From NCBI RefSeq assembly GCF_030711405.1, contig NZ_JAULSI010000019.1:27615-91614 (forward strand): a stretch of 64,000 nucleotides of DNA, given 5' to 3'. A program made the position numbers and the translations under genes. The notes beneath the pieces are model-generated. The model ran no database searches. It worked only from the letters and a program-made list of their open reading frames with translations, and was not told the DNA's origin. This stretch comes from Massilia brevitalea (lineage in GTDB: Bacteria; Pseudomonadota; Gammaproteobacteria; Burkholderiales; Burkholderiaceae_D). This document shows positions 35,466 to 44,325 of this stretch, piece by piece (the stretch's first letter is position 1; each line of letters starts with the position of its first letter).

Positions 35466-35979
35466 CATCGACTTCGATGCCGAGGCGCTGTACCGCACCT
35501 TGCTCGAACAGGTACGCACGGGCCTTGCCGGCGTAACGGATGCCGCCATCGTCGGCATCCATTCGGGCGGCGCCTGGCTGGCCGAACGCCTGGCCGGAGA
35601 CCTGGATTTGAAGGACCGACTCGGCTTCATCGACGTCTCGTTCTACCGCGACGATTATGCGAAAAAGGGCCTGCATCCCGACGTGAAGCCGACCCACATC
35701 GGCTTCAACGTCGACGGCGCCACCATCGTGCTGGTCGACGACGTGCTGTACACCGGCCGCACCACGCGCGCCGCGATCAACGTGCTGTTCGACTACGGCC
35801 GCCCGCAGTGCATCCGGCTGGCGGCGCTGGCCGACCGCGGCGGACGCGAACTGCCGGTGGCGCCGGATTTCGTGGGCGTGCGCACCGCGCTGCAAAGCGG
35901 CCAATCGCTGTCGCTGGCGCGCGACGGCGCCGGCCAACTCTCGCTCACCATCGAAGACGACAATGCCGAAACTGCATAA
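35452..35979 (+). CDS. pyrR: PyrR bifunctional regulator / uracil phosphoribosyltransferase
   Basis: This 175-residue phosphoribosyltransferase has the PRPP loop [16 protein letters not shown] (near 100-115), the [13 protein letters not shown] start and a DVSFYRDDY segment typical of PyrR. In Bacillus PyrR binds pyr mRNA. In Burkholderiales it usually lies ahead of pyrB, and its role as regulator or as uracil phosphoribosyltransferase is less clear. I see no obvious anti-terminator stem in the short junctions here. It overlaps ruvX by 14 bases and pyrB by 17 bases, so a single transcript is likely. Confidence 0.93.
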   Translation: MPTTNIDFDAEALYRTLLEQVRTGLAGVTDAAIVGIHSGGAWLAERLAGDLDLKDRLGFIDVSFYRDDYAKKGLHPDVKPTHIGFNVDGATIVLVDDVLYTGRTTRAAINVLFDYGRPQCIRLAALADRGGRELPVAPDFVGVRTALQSGQSLSLARDGAGQLSLTIEDDNAETA

Positions 35980-36940
35980 TCATCCGCAACTCAACAAGAA
36001 CGGCGAGCTGCAGCACCTGCTGACGATCGAGGGTTTGCCGAAGGCGATCATCCACCACATCCTCGATACGGCCCAGAGTTTTGTGGGCATCTCCGACCGC
36101 GAAGTCAAGAAGGTGCCGCTGATGCGCGGCAAAAGCGTGTTCAACCTGTTTTTTGAAAACAGCACACGCACCCGCACCACGTTCGAGATCGCCTCCAAGC
36201 GCCTGTCGGCCGACGTCATCAACCTGAACATCCAGGCCTCGTCGACCAGCAAGGGCGAGTCGCTGCTCGACACCATCGACAACCTGGCGGCCATGCATGC
36301 CGACATGTTCGTGGTGCGCCACGCGCAGTCCGGCGCGCCCTACCTGATCGCCCAGCACCTGAACCGCATGGGCCAGAACGACATCCACGTCGTGAACGCC
36401 GGCGACGGGCGCCATGCGCACCCGACCCAGGGCCTGCTCGACATGTACACGATCCGCCACTACAAGCAGGACTTCACCAAGCTGCGCGTGGCGATCGTCG
36501 GCGACATTTTGCATAGCCGCGTGGCGCGCTCGGACATCCATGCGCTGACCACCCTGGGCGTGCCGGAAGTGCGCGCCATCGGCCCGCAGACCCTGCTGCC
36601 GGGCGGCCTGGAACACATGGGCGTGCGCGTATTCAACAACATCGAGGAAGGCCTGAAGGACGTCGACGTGATCATTACGCTGCGCCTGCAGAACGAACGC
36701 ATGTCGGGCGCGCTGCTGCCCTCGGCCCAGGAATACTTCAAGAGCTACGGCCTGACGCCGGAGCGACTGGCGCTGGCGAAACCGGACGCCATCGTGATGC
36801 ACCCGGGCCCGATGAACCGCGGCGTGGAAATCGATTCGGCGGTGGCCGACGGCAAGCAGGCCGTGATCCTGCCGCAGGTGACCTTCGGCATCGCGGTGCG
36901 CATGGCAGTGATGAGTATTTTGGCGGGAGGCAGGGCTTGA
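35963..36940 (+). CDS. pyrB: Aspartate carbamoyltransferase catalytic chain PyrB
   Basis: PyrB joins carbamoyl phosphate and aspartate in pyrimidine synthesis. The 325 residues contain the carbamoyl-phosphate loop [13 protein letters not shown] near 55-67, the STSKGES block, [12 protein letters not shown] and the C-terminal [12 protein letters not shown]. The gene overlaps pyrR by 17 bases and its stop overlaps the start of the next gene (TTGA). No pyrI regulatory chain is present; the neighbouring DHOase-like chain suggests a class A ATCase, in which PyrB is built together with a PyrC' subunit. Confidence 0.96.
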   Translation: MPKLHNHPQLNKNGELQHLLTIEGLPKAIIHHILDTAQSFVGISDREVKKVPLMRGKSVFNLFFENSTRTRTTFEIASKRLSADVINLNIQASSTSKGESLLDTIDNLAAMHADMFVVRHAQSGAPYLIAQHLNRMGQNDIHVVNAGDGRHAHPTQGLLDMYTIRHYKQDFTKLRVAIVGDILHSRVARSDIHALTTLGVPEVRAIGPQTLLPGGLEHMGVRVFNNIEEGLKDVDVIITLRLQNERMSGALLPSAQEYFKSYGLTPERLALAKPDAIVMHPGPMNRGVEIDSAVADGKQAVILPQVTFGIAVRMAVMSILAGGRA

Positions 36941-38232
36941 ACTTCGCACGCATGAAACTTCATATCCAGAACGGGCGCCTGATCGACCCGGCAAACGGCA
37001 TCGACAAGCTCGCCGACCTGTTCATTGCCGATGGCAAGGTCGCCGCGGTGGGCGAGGCCCCTGGCGGCTTCGTGGCCGACAGCGTCATCGACGCCACCGG
37101 CATGGTGGTCGCCCCCGGCCTGGTCGAACTCTCGGCGCGCCTGCGCGAGCCGGGCTACGAATACAAGGCCACGCTCGAATCCGAGATGCAGGCGGCGGTG
37201 CAGGGCGGCGTGACCACGCTGGTCTGCCCGCCCGACACCGACCCGGTGCTCGACGAGCCGGGCCTGGTGGAGATGCTCAAGCACCGCGCGCGCAACCTCG
37301 ATTTGGCCAACGTGCATCCGCTGGGCGCGCTGACCATGGGCCTGAAGGGCCAGGCCCTGACCGAGATGGCGGAACTGACCGAGGCCGGCTGCATCGGCTT
37401 TGCCCAGGCCGAGGTGCCGATCCTCGACACCAACGTGCTGCTGCGCGCGCTGCAGTATGCGAAAACCTTCGGTTATACGGTGTGGCTGCGTCCGCAGGAT
37501 GCGCATATCGGCCGCGGCGGCGTGGCCCACAGCGGCCCGCTGGCCTCGCGCCTCGGCCTGTCGGGCGTGCCGGTGATGGCCGAGACCATCGCCCTGCATA
37601 CCATCTTCGAGCTGGTGCGCTCGACCGGCGCGCGCGTGCACCTGTGCCGCATCTCGTCGGCCGCCGGCCTGGAGCTGGTGCGTGCCGCGAAAGCCGAGGG
37701 CTTGCCGGTCACCTGCGACGTCGGCGTGCACCACCTGCACATGACCGACGCCGACATCGGCTTCTTCGACTCCAACGCGCGCCTGACGCCGCCGCTGCGC
37801 ACCCAGCGCGACCGCGACGCCATCCGCGCCGCCCTGGTCGACGGCACGGTCGATGCGATCTGCTCGGACCACACGCCGGTCGACGACGACGAGAAGCTGT
37901 TGCCGTTCGCCGAGGCCTCGCCCGGCGCCACCGGCCTCGAGCTGCTGCTGTCGCTGACCCTGAAGTGGGCCGAGGAGCTGCACGGCAGCGAGGCGCTGCT
38001 GCGCGCGCTGGCCAAGATCACCTCGCAGCCCGCACGCACGGCAGGCCTGGCGGCCGGCCAGCTGGCGATTGGTGCGGCGGCCGACGTGGTCGTGTTCGAT
38101 CCGGATGCGCGCTGGACGGTCGATGGCGCGGCGCTGGCCAGCCAGGGCAAGCACACGCCTTTCCTCGGCTTCGAAGTCACCGGGCAGGTGCGCGCCACGG
38201 TGGTGGGCGGACGCATTGCCTATCAGCGTTGA
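36937..38232 (+). CDS. DHOase-like PyrC' (PyrX) subunit, catalytically inactive by motif
   Basis: This 431-residue amidohydrolase-fold protein matches dihydroorotase overall but lacks its metal site. The usual DxHxHxR reads ELSARLR near 47-53, the region around the bridging acid reads GFAQAEVP, the next His ligand is lost (WLRPQD), and the usual HVST segment reads CRISS. The later SDHTP aspartate is kept. Pseudomonas-type PyrC' proteins with similar losses serve as structural partners of PyrB; I infer the same role here. The TTG at 36937 has a strong GGGAGG 6 bases upstream and overlaps the pyrB stop; ATG 36952 is an alternative. A working DHOase must be encoded elsewhere. Confidence 0.88.
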   Translation: MNFARMKLHIQNGRLIDPANGIDKLADLFIADGKVAAVGEAPGGFVADSVIDATGMVVAPGLVELSARLREPGYEYKATLESEMQAAVQGGVTTLVCPPDTDPVLDEPGLVEMLKHRARNLDLANVHPLGALTMGLKGQALTEMAELTEAGCIGFAQAEVPILDTNVLLRALQYAKTFGYTVWLRPQDAHIGRGGVAHSGPLASRLGLSGVPVMAETIALHTIFELVRSTGARVHLCRISSAAGLELVRAAKAEGLPVTCDVGVHHLHMTDADIGFFDSNARLTPPLRTQRDRDAIRAALVDGTVDAICSDHTPVDDDEKLLPFAEASPGATGLELLLSLTLKWAEELHGSEALLRALAKITSQPARTAGLAAGQLAIGAAADVVVFDPDARWTVDGAALASQGKHTPFLGFEVTGQVRATVVGGRIAYQR

Positions 38233-38293
38233 TGACGCCGGCAGGCGCTGCGGCGCCGGGTTCCCGGCGCCGCGTTGAACCTCGGTCGATCCG

Positions 38294-39043
38294 ATGATCC
38301 GCCTGCGGCTAGCCTGGCGCCTGATGCGCGTGGTCCTGCACCTGCTGGTGGGGCTGGGCGCCTGCGCGCTCGTCTTCCCGTGGGCGCGGCGCGGCCTGCG
38401 CGACGCCATCACGCGGCGCTGGTCGCGCCGCATGCTGGCGATCTGCGGCGTGCGGGTGGAGCAGGCGGCCGGCAGCCCGGTGCTGGAACACGCGCTGCTG
38501 GTGTCGAACCATATCTCCTGGCTCGACATCTTCGTCATCAATTCGCTGTATCCCTGCCGGTTTGTCGCCAAGGCCGAGATCCGCGCCTGGCCGGTGCTCG
38601 GCTGGCTGGCGGCGGGCGCCGGCACCGTGTTCATCGCACGCGGCAACCGGCGCGAGCTGCGCCACATCTTCAAGGGCATCGTCAGCGTGCTGGAGCAGGG
38701 CGAGCGGGTCGGCCTGTTCCCGGAAGGGACGGTGGCGCAGCAGGGCACCGTGCTGCCTTTCCACGCGAATTTGTTCGAGGCGGCGATCGACGCCGGGGTG
38801 GCGGTGCAGCCTTGCGCCGTCGCTTACCTGGACGCCGCCGGCGGCTGGCATCCGAACGTCGACTACGTCGGCGATATCAGCTTTGTCGACAGCCTGCTGA
38901 CCATCCTGCGCGGCGGCCCGATCCGCGCCCGCCTGCAGCTGCTGGCACCGCTCGACGCCGTTGGTGCGCACCGGCGCGAGCTGGCGCAGGCGGCGCATGA
39001 TGCGGTGGCCACGGCCCTCGGCAGCGGAACGACGGTTTTGTAG
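38294..39043 (+). CDS. 1-acyl-sn-glycerol-3-phosphate acyltransferase (PlsC family)
   Basis: This 249-residue membrane-associated acyltransferase has one N-terminal hydrophobic segment (about 12-31), the catalytic NHISWLD at 72-78 (HX4D) and the substrate motif LFPEGTV near 142-148. It acylates lysophosphatidate or a related lyso-lipid. It follows pyrC' after 61 bases on the same strand, so co-transcription is possible but not needed. A second PlsC-type gene lies at 48363-49103. A REP-like element starts immediately downstream. Confidence 0.92.
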   Translation: MIRLRLAWRLMRVVLHLLVGLGACALVFPWARRGLRDAITRRWSRRMLAICGVRVEQAAGSPVLEHALLVSNHISWLDIFVINSLYPCRFVAKAEIRAWPVLGWLAAGAGTVFIARGNRRELRHIFKGIVSVLEQGERVGLFPEGTVAQQGTVLPFHANLFEAAIDAGVAVQPCAVAYLDAAGGWHPNVDYVGDISFVDSLLTILRGGPIRARLQLLAPLDAVGAHRRELAQAAHDAVATALGSGTTVL

Positions 39044-39163
39044 GGTGGGCATTTGCAGTGCTGGCATTTAGCCAGCCCTGCTGCCCACGCGGTACGGCAC
39101 TCGCCAGTCGATACGTCACCGAAGATCACGCGCTGTACCGCGTGGGCACAAGTGCCCACCCTA
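39041..39163. repeat. REP-like pair, one copy with an extended stem-loop
   Basis: The forward copy at 39045-39088 has GTGGGCA and TGCCCAC arms separated by a long insert, which itself contains CTGGCATTTAGCCAG, a perfect 5-bp stem with 5-base loop. The inverted copy GTGGGCACAAGTGCCCAC is at 39142-39159. The pair sits between convergent plsC and apaH. Confidence 0.85.
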
Positions 39164-39216
39164 CGAAAATCCAATCATCGGCCGAGTTTCGACATGCATG
39201 CGCGGCCCGGTCCGCC

Positions 39217-40062
39217 CTACGCCTTGCCTGCGTGCGGCCGATACTCCGGACAATCCACCTGCAACAAGGTCCGGTCATCCAGGCACACCGCGGTCAGCTT
39301 CCCGCCCCACACGCAGCCGCTGTCCAGTCCCACCAGGTTCGGCCTGAGCACCAGCCCCAGCGCCGACCAGTGACCGAACACCACCGTCACATCGGCAGTG
39401 CGCCGCCCCGGCAGATCGAACCAGGGCACCAGTCCCGAACCCTCCGGCCCGCTCTCGCTTTCCTTGTGCGCGAAGTCCATGGTCCCATCCGGCAGGCAGA
39501 GGCGCATGCGGGTGAGGGCGTTGACGATGCAGCGCAGGCGCGGAATGCCTTCCAGTTCGTCGTCCCAGCGGTCCGGCTGGTTGCCGTACATCTGGGCCAG
39601 GAAATCGATCCAGTGCCCGCTGCGCAGCATCGCCTCGACTTCGCCGGCCAGGGCCATGGTCTGGGCCGCGTCCCATTGCGGGGCGACGCCGGCGTGCACC
39701 ATCAAATGGGCGTCGACGAACATCGCCAGTGGCCGCTCGCGCAGCCAGGCGATCAACGCATCGCGGTCGGGAGCGGCCAGGATCTCGTCCAGGGTGTCGG
39801 ACTTGCTCGCCTTCTGGGCGCCGACGGCCACCGCCAGCAAATGCAGGTCGTGGTTGCCGAGCAGGGCCTCGACCCGGCCTTCGCTCGCTTCGGACAGTGC
39901 CTTCATGCGCCGCAGCGCCATCAAGGACTCTGGACCGCGGTTGATCAGGTCGCCGACAAACAGGATGCGGGCCTCGCCCCCGGCATCGTCGGCGATCTTG
40001 TCGAGCAGGGCCTGGGCCTCGTGGGCGCAACCCTGCAGGTCGCCTATGACATATGTTTTCAT
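39217..40062 (-). CDS. apaH: Diadenosine tetraphosphatase ApaH
   Basis: ApaH cleaves Ap4A symmetrically to two ADP and also decaps NpN-capped RNA. The 281-residue calcineurin-type phosphoesterase shows GDLQGC near the start, [10 protein letters not shown] (metal ligands) and the GNHD motif, with a late FGHWSALG. The start is the Met of MKTYVIGD at 40062; a longer frame upstream adds an Arg-rich stretch without support. The 227-base gap to rfbC contains the divergent promoters. Confidence 0.94.
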   Translation of the reverse strand: MKTYVIGDLQGCAHEAQALLDKIADDAGGEARILFVGDLINRGPESLMALRRMKALSEASEGRVEALLGNHDLHLLAVAVGAQKASKSDTLDEILAAPDRDALIAWLRERPLAMFVDAHLMVHAGVAPQWDAAQTMALAGEVEAMLRSGHWIDFLAQMYGNQPDRWDDELEGIPRLRCIVNALTRMRLCLPDGTMDFAHKESESGPEGSGLVPWFDLPGRRTADVTVVFGHWSALGLVLRPNLVGLDSGCVWGGKLTAVCLDDRTLLQVDCPEYRPHAGKA

Positions 40063-40289
40063 CGTGTGTGCTGGTTCCGCGCGGCGGCTGCGCGCCACCG
40101 CGCCTGTTCTTGTTCGATAATGCCGGCAGGTGCCGTGCCTGCATACTAAATCATATCAGCGATGGGCGGCTTGCAGCGGTGGCCGAACGCCCCGACAATG
40201 ACGGCCCCGCCCAATCCGAAAAACCTGTTTCCACATGCCAGACACCCTATCGAATTCCCGCTGCAACCGCCGAATGGATTGGTGCTGAC

Positions 40290-40841
40290 ATGAAGGTGCT
40301 GGCCACTGCATTTCCTGGCGTCCTGCTGATCGAGCCGGCCGTGCATGCGGACGAACGCGGCGTGTTTTTCGAAACCTTCAATGCGCGCGCCTTTGCGCAG
40401 GCCACCGGCTTGCGCGTGGAATTTGTCCAGGATAACCAGTCGGTGTCGCGGCCGAATACCGTACGCGGCCTGCATTACCAGGTCGGACAGGCGCAGGGCA
40501 AACTGGTGCGAGTGGTAAAGGGTGCGATATTCGATGTGGTGGTCGACATGCGCCGTGGTTCGCCGCATTTCGGGCAGGCGATGTCGGCCGTGCTCAGCGA
40601 GGAAAACCGGCGCCAGTTATGGATACCGCCCGGTTTTGCCCATGGTTTCCTGGCGATGGAAGAAGGCGCCGAATGCGCCTACAAGATTACCGAATACTGG
40701 TCGACCGCACATGAGCGGATTCTGTTATGGAATGACCCGGCATTGGGAATCGACTGGCCACTGGCAGGCGCGCCGGTCATCTCGGAAAAAGACCGCAAGG
40801 GCCAGCTTTTGCGGGACGCCGACACATATGATTTTTCCTGA
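40290..40841 (+). CDS. rfbC: dTDP-4-dehydrorhamnose 3,5-epimerase RfbC
   Basis: RfbC epimerises the 4-keto sugar on the path to dTDP-L-rhamnose. The 183 residues have the cupin core with catalytic His in TVRGLHYQ, DERGVFFETFNARAF, KLVRVVKGAIFDVVVD, IPPGFAHGFL and the C-terminal NDPALGIDWP. The rest of the rhamnose pathway (rfbA, rfbB, rfbD) is not in the window. The start is the ATG directly before KVLATAFPG. A hairpin with a T-rich tail follows. Confidence 0.95.
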   Translation: MKVLATAFPGVLLIEPAVHADERGVFFETFNARAFAQATGLRVEFVQDNQSVSRPNTVRGLHYQVGQAQGKLVRVVKGAIFDVVVDMRRGSPHFGQAMSAVLSEENRRQLWIPPGFAHGFLAMEEGAECAYKITEYWSTAHERILLWNDPALGIDWPLAGAPVISEKDRKGQLLRDADTYDFS

Positions 40842-40872
40842 GGTTTGCTCCTCGGGCCGAATATTGCTCCCG

Positions 40873-40900
40873 GAAGCCATTTCCCGTGGCTTCTTTCTGT
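40873..40900 (+). terminator. Rho-independent terminator after rfbC
   Basis: GAAGCCA (40873-40879) and TGGCTTC (40887-40893) pair around a 7-base loop and are followed by TTTCTGT. It lies 32 bases after the rfbC stop, and it separates rfbC from the glycosyltransferase gene. Confidence 0.65.
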
Positions 40901-41159
40901 AATCCACATCTTTCGGCATTTCCGCCACACCCGATCTTGCTCAATCGTGCTTGCTTGCTGCGCGATAAACTGATGTGTTCGGGGATGAGAAAGCTTATCC
41001 GGTTACAATGTCAATACGCTTTCTGCAGGAACGACGCAATGCCGCCGCAGGGTGTCCGGCATTGCGGCAGGTGTCCACATGTGTTTTGCATTGCCTTACA
41101 ACCCGGCCATATTGCGCGCCGCAGGCCGCTGCCTGCCGAGTCGGAACCGCAGGATAACC
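40901..41159 (+). promoter_or_regulatory. Leader region of the glycosyltransferase gene
   Basis: This completes the 318-base gap between rfbC and the next gene. It contains a likely -10 TACAAT at 41004-41009 with no matching -35. In-frame codons run upstream to 41052, but the encoded stretch is Cys/Pro/Arg-rich and unlike the family, so the start is placed at 41160. No other feature is seen. Confidence 0.35.
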
Positions 41160-42257
41160 ATGTTCTCTTTCCTGGTGAGCTTTGTCTGTTCCACCCTGCT
41201 GACCCTGCTTGTCATCAAGCAGGCGAAATTGTACGAACCTGCGCTCGACAGCGATTTCCAGGGCGTGCAGCGCGCGCATACGCACCTGGTGGCGCGTATC
41301 GGCGGCTTGCCGATTTATCTCGGGGTCGTGGTCAGTGCGTCGATTTCGATCTGGCGCGAACCGTCGCTGCTGCACACGATGGCGGCGCTCCTGTTATGCG
41401 CCTTTGTCGCTTTCAGCGGCGGCATCGTCGAGGATTACACCGGCACCGTGCGCGCCTCGCGCCGGCTGCTGCTGACCATGGCGGGAGCCTGGCTGGCTTA
41501 CCTGCTGCTCGACGCGAAGATCGCGCGCCTCGACCTGCCATTCGGCGTGTATGTGCTGTCGGCCTGGATCGTCCTGCCGCTTACGGTATTGGCCGTGGCC
41601 GGCATTGCCAACGCAGTGAATATCATCGACGGCTTCAATGGCCTGGCCAGCATGGTCACCATCTGCATGCTGCTCTCGCTCGCCTACGTGGCCTTGCAGG
41701 TAGGCGACGTATTCGTGCTGGTGGCGGCATTGACGGTGGCCGGCGCCACTGCCGGCTTCCTGGTCTGGAATTACCCGGTGGGCCTGATATTCCTTGGCGA
41801 TGGCGGCGCTTACTTTATCGGATTCATGCTCGGCGAGCTGGCTTTGCTGCTGGTGATGCGTAATCCCGAGGTATCGACCTGGTACGCGGCATTGCTGCTG
41901 ATTTATCCGGCATTTGAAACGGTATTTTCCGCTTATCGGCGCATGTTTGTACGCGGGAAATCTCCCGCCGTTCCCGATGGCATCCACCTGCACAGCCTGA
42001 TTTTCCGGCGCGTGGTGCGGTGGACGGTGGGCAGAAAAGAAGCGCGCGCACTGCTGAAGCGCAATGCCCGGACTTCGCCGTATTTGTGGCTTTTTTCGCT
42101 CATGGCCGTGATTCCGGCGACTTTATTCTGGCAGAATACAATCGTACTGATAATTTTCTGTTTATTGTTCGTTATCAGCTACCTCTGGCTGTATGCGCGT
42201 ATTGTTCGATTCAGGTCCCCGCGCTGGCTGATTTGGCGCAAGAAGGACTGGCAATAA
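41160..42257 (+). CDS. Glycosyltransferase family 4 (WecA/MraY-type) phosphosugar transferase
   Basis: This 365-residue polytopic protein has about ten membrane helices and resembles WecA-like enzymes, which move a sugar-1-phosphate from a UDP-sugar to undecaprenyl phosphate at the inner membrane. Diagnostic segments are GIVEDYTGTVRASRR, the NAVNIIDGFNGLA block, and FLGDGGAYFIGF with the metal-binding aspartate. The HIHxH-type segment GIHLHSLIFRR fits WecA rather than MraY. The sugar is unknown. It could start O-antigen or exopolysaccharide synthesis, fitting its neighbours rfbC and the sugar phosphomutase. Confidence 0.9.
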   Translation: MFSFLVSFVCSTLLTLLVIKQAKLYEPALDSDFQGVQRAHTHLVARIGGLPIYLGVVVSASISIWREPSLLHTMAALLLCAFVAFSGGIVEDYTGTVRASRRLLLTMAGAWLAYLLLDAKIARLDLPFGVYVLSAWIVLPLTVLAVAGIANAVNIIDGFNGLASMVTICMLLSLAYVALQVGDVFVLVAALTVAGATAGFLVWNYPVGLIFLGDGGAYFIGFMLGELALLLVMRNPEVSTWYAALLLIYPAFETVFSAYRRMFVRGKSPAVPDGIHLHSLIFRRVVRWTVGRKEARALLKRNARTSPYLWLFSLMAVIPATLFWQNTIVLIIFCLLFVISYLWLYARIVRFRSPRWLIWRKKDWQ

Positions 42258-42276
42258 ATCGCCAATGTAGTATATT
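42248..42276 (+). promoter_or_regulatory. Candidate promoter of the H-NS-like gene
   Basis: CTGGCA (42248-42253) and TATATT (42271-42276) are 17 bases apart, with 57 bases to the ATG. The -35 lies inside the last codons of the glycosyltransferase gene, so the small gene can be transcribed independently. Confidence 0.5.
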
Positions 42277-42333
42277 GCGACATTTGGTGAGAATTCACCT
42301 GAATTGGATTAACCCAACTCTCGAGGAACGAAG

Positions 42334-42645
42334 ATGGATCTGTCAAATATGTCGGTAGGTGATTTGCGCAATCTGCAGGAGCAAATCAAACAGGAAATGA
42401 AAAAGCGCGAAGTGCAAGACCTGCAGAAAGCGCGCGAACAAATCCTGGCAATTGCCCAGAGCGTGGGCGTACCGCTGAAAGATCTGATCGCCACCAATGC
42501 CCGCGGTGCGAAAACCGGTTCGGTCGCCGTGCGTTACCGTCACCCGGATAACCAGTCCCAGCAATGGACCGGCCGTGGCCGTCAACCGAAATGGGTCAAG
42601 GAATGGGTCGAAGGCGGCAAGTCGCTCGACAAGCTGCGCGTTTGA
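42334..42645 (+). CDS. H-NS family nucleoid-associated protein
   Basis: This 103-residue protein has an N-terminal coiled coil (about 8-45) for dimerisation and a C-terminal DNA-binding domain with YRHPDNQSQQWTGRGRQPKWVKEW near 68-91. The TGRGRQP loop contacts AT-rich minor grooves, as in H-NS and BpH3. Such proteins silence foreign and envelope genes. The gene has its own promoter, AGGAACG in front of the ATG, and hairpins downstream. It lies between sugar genes, but a regulatory link to them is only inference. Confidence 0.93.
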   Translation: MDLSNMSVGDLRNLQEQIKQEMKKREVQDLQKAREQILAIAQSVGVPLKDLIATNARGAKTGSVAVRYRHPDNQSQQWTGRGRQPKWVKEWVEGGKSLDKLRV

Positions 42646-42649
42646 TGCA

Positions 42650-42726
42650 ATTCGATGCGTATCCGGTTTGCGCTTGATGCATCGCCTGATGCACATTCGA
42701 GCGCATTCGACGCGTATTTGATTTGC
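42650..42726. repeat. Imperfect direct repeat downstream of the H-NS-like gene
   Basis: Two 22-base copies at 42650-42671 and 42705-42726 match at 18 of 22 positions (core ATTCGA-GCGTAT, ending TTTGC), with a 55-base period. Short ATTCG and GATGC words recur between them. There is no coding potential. Confidence 0.5.
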
Positions 42727-42751
42727 ATTTGATTCGCATGTAACGCTTCCG

Positions 42752-42773
42752 TTCGCCGGCGCTCGCCGGCGAA
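42752..42773 (+). terminator. Perfect GC-rich palindrome after the H-NS-like gene
   Basis: TTCGCCGGCG and CGCCGGCGAA pair around a 2-base spacer. The stem is strong, but no T-run follows. It could end the H-NS-like transcript together with the stem at 42788-42810. Confidence 0.4.
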
Positions 42774-42787
42774 TGCACCGCGCAGGC

Positions 42788-42810
42788 GGCCAATGGCTTA
42801 CCTATTGGCC
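42788..42810. promoter_or_regulatory. Inverted repeat upstream of the phosphomutase promoter
   Basis: GGCCAAT (42788-42794) and ATTGGCC (42804-42810) pair perfectly around 9 bases. A TACAAT -10-like hexamer lies at 42822-42827. The repeat could be an operator over the -35 region or a second terminator stem for the H-NS-like gene. Confidence 0.35.
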
Positions 42811-42928
42811 GCGCTTGCCGCTACAATACTCCCTGTTTTGTCATCCCTCTAACATTTGGCGAAGCTGCGCGCTTTCCGCATGAGCGGTGGCCTGTGCATG
42901 CTCGACGCCGGACTCATCAAGGTAAAAC

Positions 42929-44314
42929 ATGGTTGCTCTCTCCAAGACGATTTTCAAGGCATATGACATCCGCGGCGTGATCGACAGCACGCTCGACGCC
43001 GGCGTGGCGCGCAGCATCGGCCAGGCCTTCGGCAAGGCCGCGCTGGCCAAGGGCGAGCGCAAGGTCGTGATCGGCCGCGACGGCCGCCTGTCGGGCCCGA
43101 GCCTGTCGGCCGCGCTGGCAGAAGGCCTGCAGGCCGCCGGCGTCGACGTTGTCGACCTCGGCATGGTCGCCACCCCGATGGTCTATTTCGCCACCAACGT
43201 CCTCGAGGGCACGCGCTCGGGCATCATGGTCACCGGCAGCCACAACCCGCCTGACTACAACGGCTTCAAGATGGTGCTGGCCGGCGAAGCGATCTACGGC
43301 GACGCCATTACCGGCCTGTACGAAAGCATCCAGGCGCATGACGGCAAGGACGCCGAACAACAGGGCAGCTACTCCACCCACGACATCCGCGCCGCCTACA
43401 TCGAGCGCATCGTCGGCGACGTGAAAGTGGCGCGCCCGATCAAGATCGCGGTCGACTGCGGCAACGGCGTGGCAGGCGCCTTTGCGGGCGACCTGTATCG
43501 CGGCATGGGCTGCGAAGTCGTCGAGCTGTTCTGCGAAGTCGACGGCCACTTCCCGAACCACCACCCGGACCCGGCGCACCCGGAAAACCTGCAGGACCTG
43601 ATCCGCGCGCTGCAGAGCACCGACGCCGAGATCGGCCTGGCCTTCGACGGCGACGGCGACCGCCTCGGCATCGTCACCAAGGATGGCCACATCATCTATC
43701 CGGACCGCCAGATGATGCTGTTCGCGGCCGACGTTTTGGAACGTAATCCGGGCGCCGAGATTCTGTACGACGTGAAGTGCACGCGCCACCTGGGCCCGTG
43801 GATCGAGCAGCACGGCGGCCGTCCGCTGATGTACAAGACCGGCCACTCGCTGGTGAAGGCCAAGCTGAAGGAAACCGGTTCCCCATTGGGTGGCGAAATG
43901 AGCGGCCATATCTTCTTCAAGGACCGCTGGTACGGCTTCGACGACGGCCTGTATTCGGGCGCGCGCATGCTGGAACTGCTGACCCGCCACGCCGACCCGT
44001 CGAGCGTGCTGAATGCGCTGCCGATCGCCACCAGCACCCCGGAACTGCACCTGCACCTGCAGGAAGGCGAGAACTTCGCGCTGATGGACAAGCTGCGTGC
44101 GGATGCGAAGTTCCCGAGCTCCGAGAAGATCAACGACATCGACGGCCTGCGCGTCGAGTACGCCGACGGCTTCGGCCTGGCGCGCTCCTCGAACACCACG
44201 CCGGTGATCGTGCTGCGCTTCGAAGGCGAGAGCCCGGAAGCCCTGGCGCGCATCCAGGACGAGTTCCGCAGCGTGATCCTGGCTGCGAAACCGGACGCCG
44301 AACTGCCGTTCTGA
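42929..44314 (+). CDS. Phosphomannomutase/phosphoglucomutase (ManB/AlgC type)
   Basis: This 461-residue alpha-D-phosphohexomutase interconverts mannose or glucose 1- and 6-phosphates for sugar nucleotide supply to LPS and exopolysaccharide. The phosphoserine Ser104 is in TGSHNPP (102-108), the Mg site is DGDGDR with Asp240, 242 and 244, the sugar-binding GGEMSGHIFF follows, and the phosphate loop RSSNTTPVIVLR closes the C-terminus. AlgC-type enzymes accept both sugars. waaC follows after 11 bases, so the three genes 42929-46586 probably form one unit. Confidence 0.94.
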   Translation: MVALSKTIFKAYDIRGVIDSTLDAGVARSIGQAFGKAALAKGERKVVIGRDGRLSGPSLSAALAEGLQAAGVDVVDLGMVATPMVYFATNVLEGTRSGIMVTGSHNPPDYNGFKMVLAGEAIYGDAITGLYESIQAHDGKDAEQQGSYSTHDIRAAYIERIVGDVKVARPIKIAVDCGNGVAGAFAGDLYRGMGCEVVELFCEVDGHFPNHHPDPAHPENLQDLIRALQSTDAEIGLAFDGDGDRLGIVTKDGHIIYPDRQMMLFAADVLERNPGAEILYDVKCTRHLGPWIEQHGGRPLMYKTGHSLVKAKLKETGSPLGGEMSGHIFFKDRWYGFDDGLYSGARMLELLTRHADPSSVLNALPIATSTPELHLHLQEGENFALMDKLRADAKFPSSEKINDIDGLRVEYADGFGLARSSNTTPVIVLRFEGESPEALARIQDEFRSVILAAKPDAELPF

Positions 44315-44325
44315 AGCGAGCCTGC

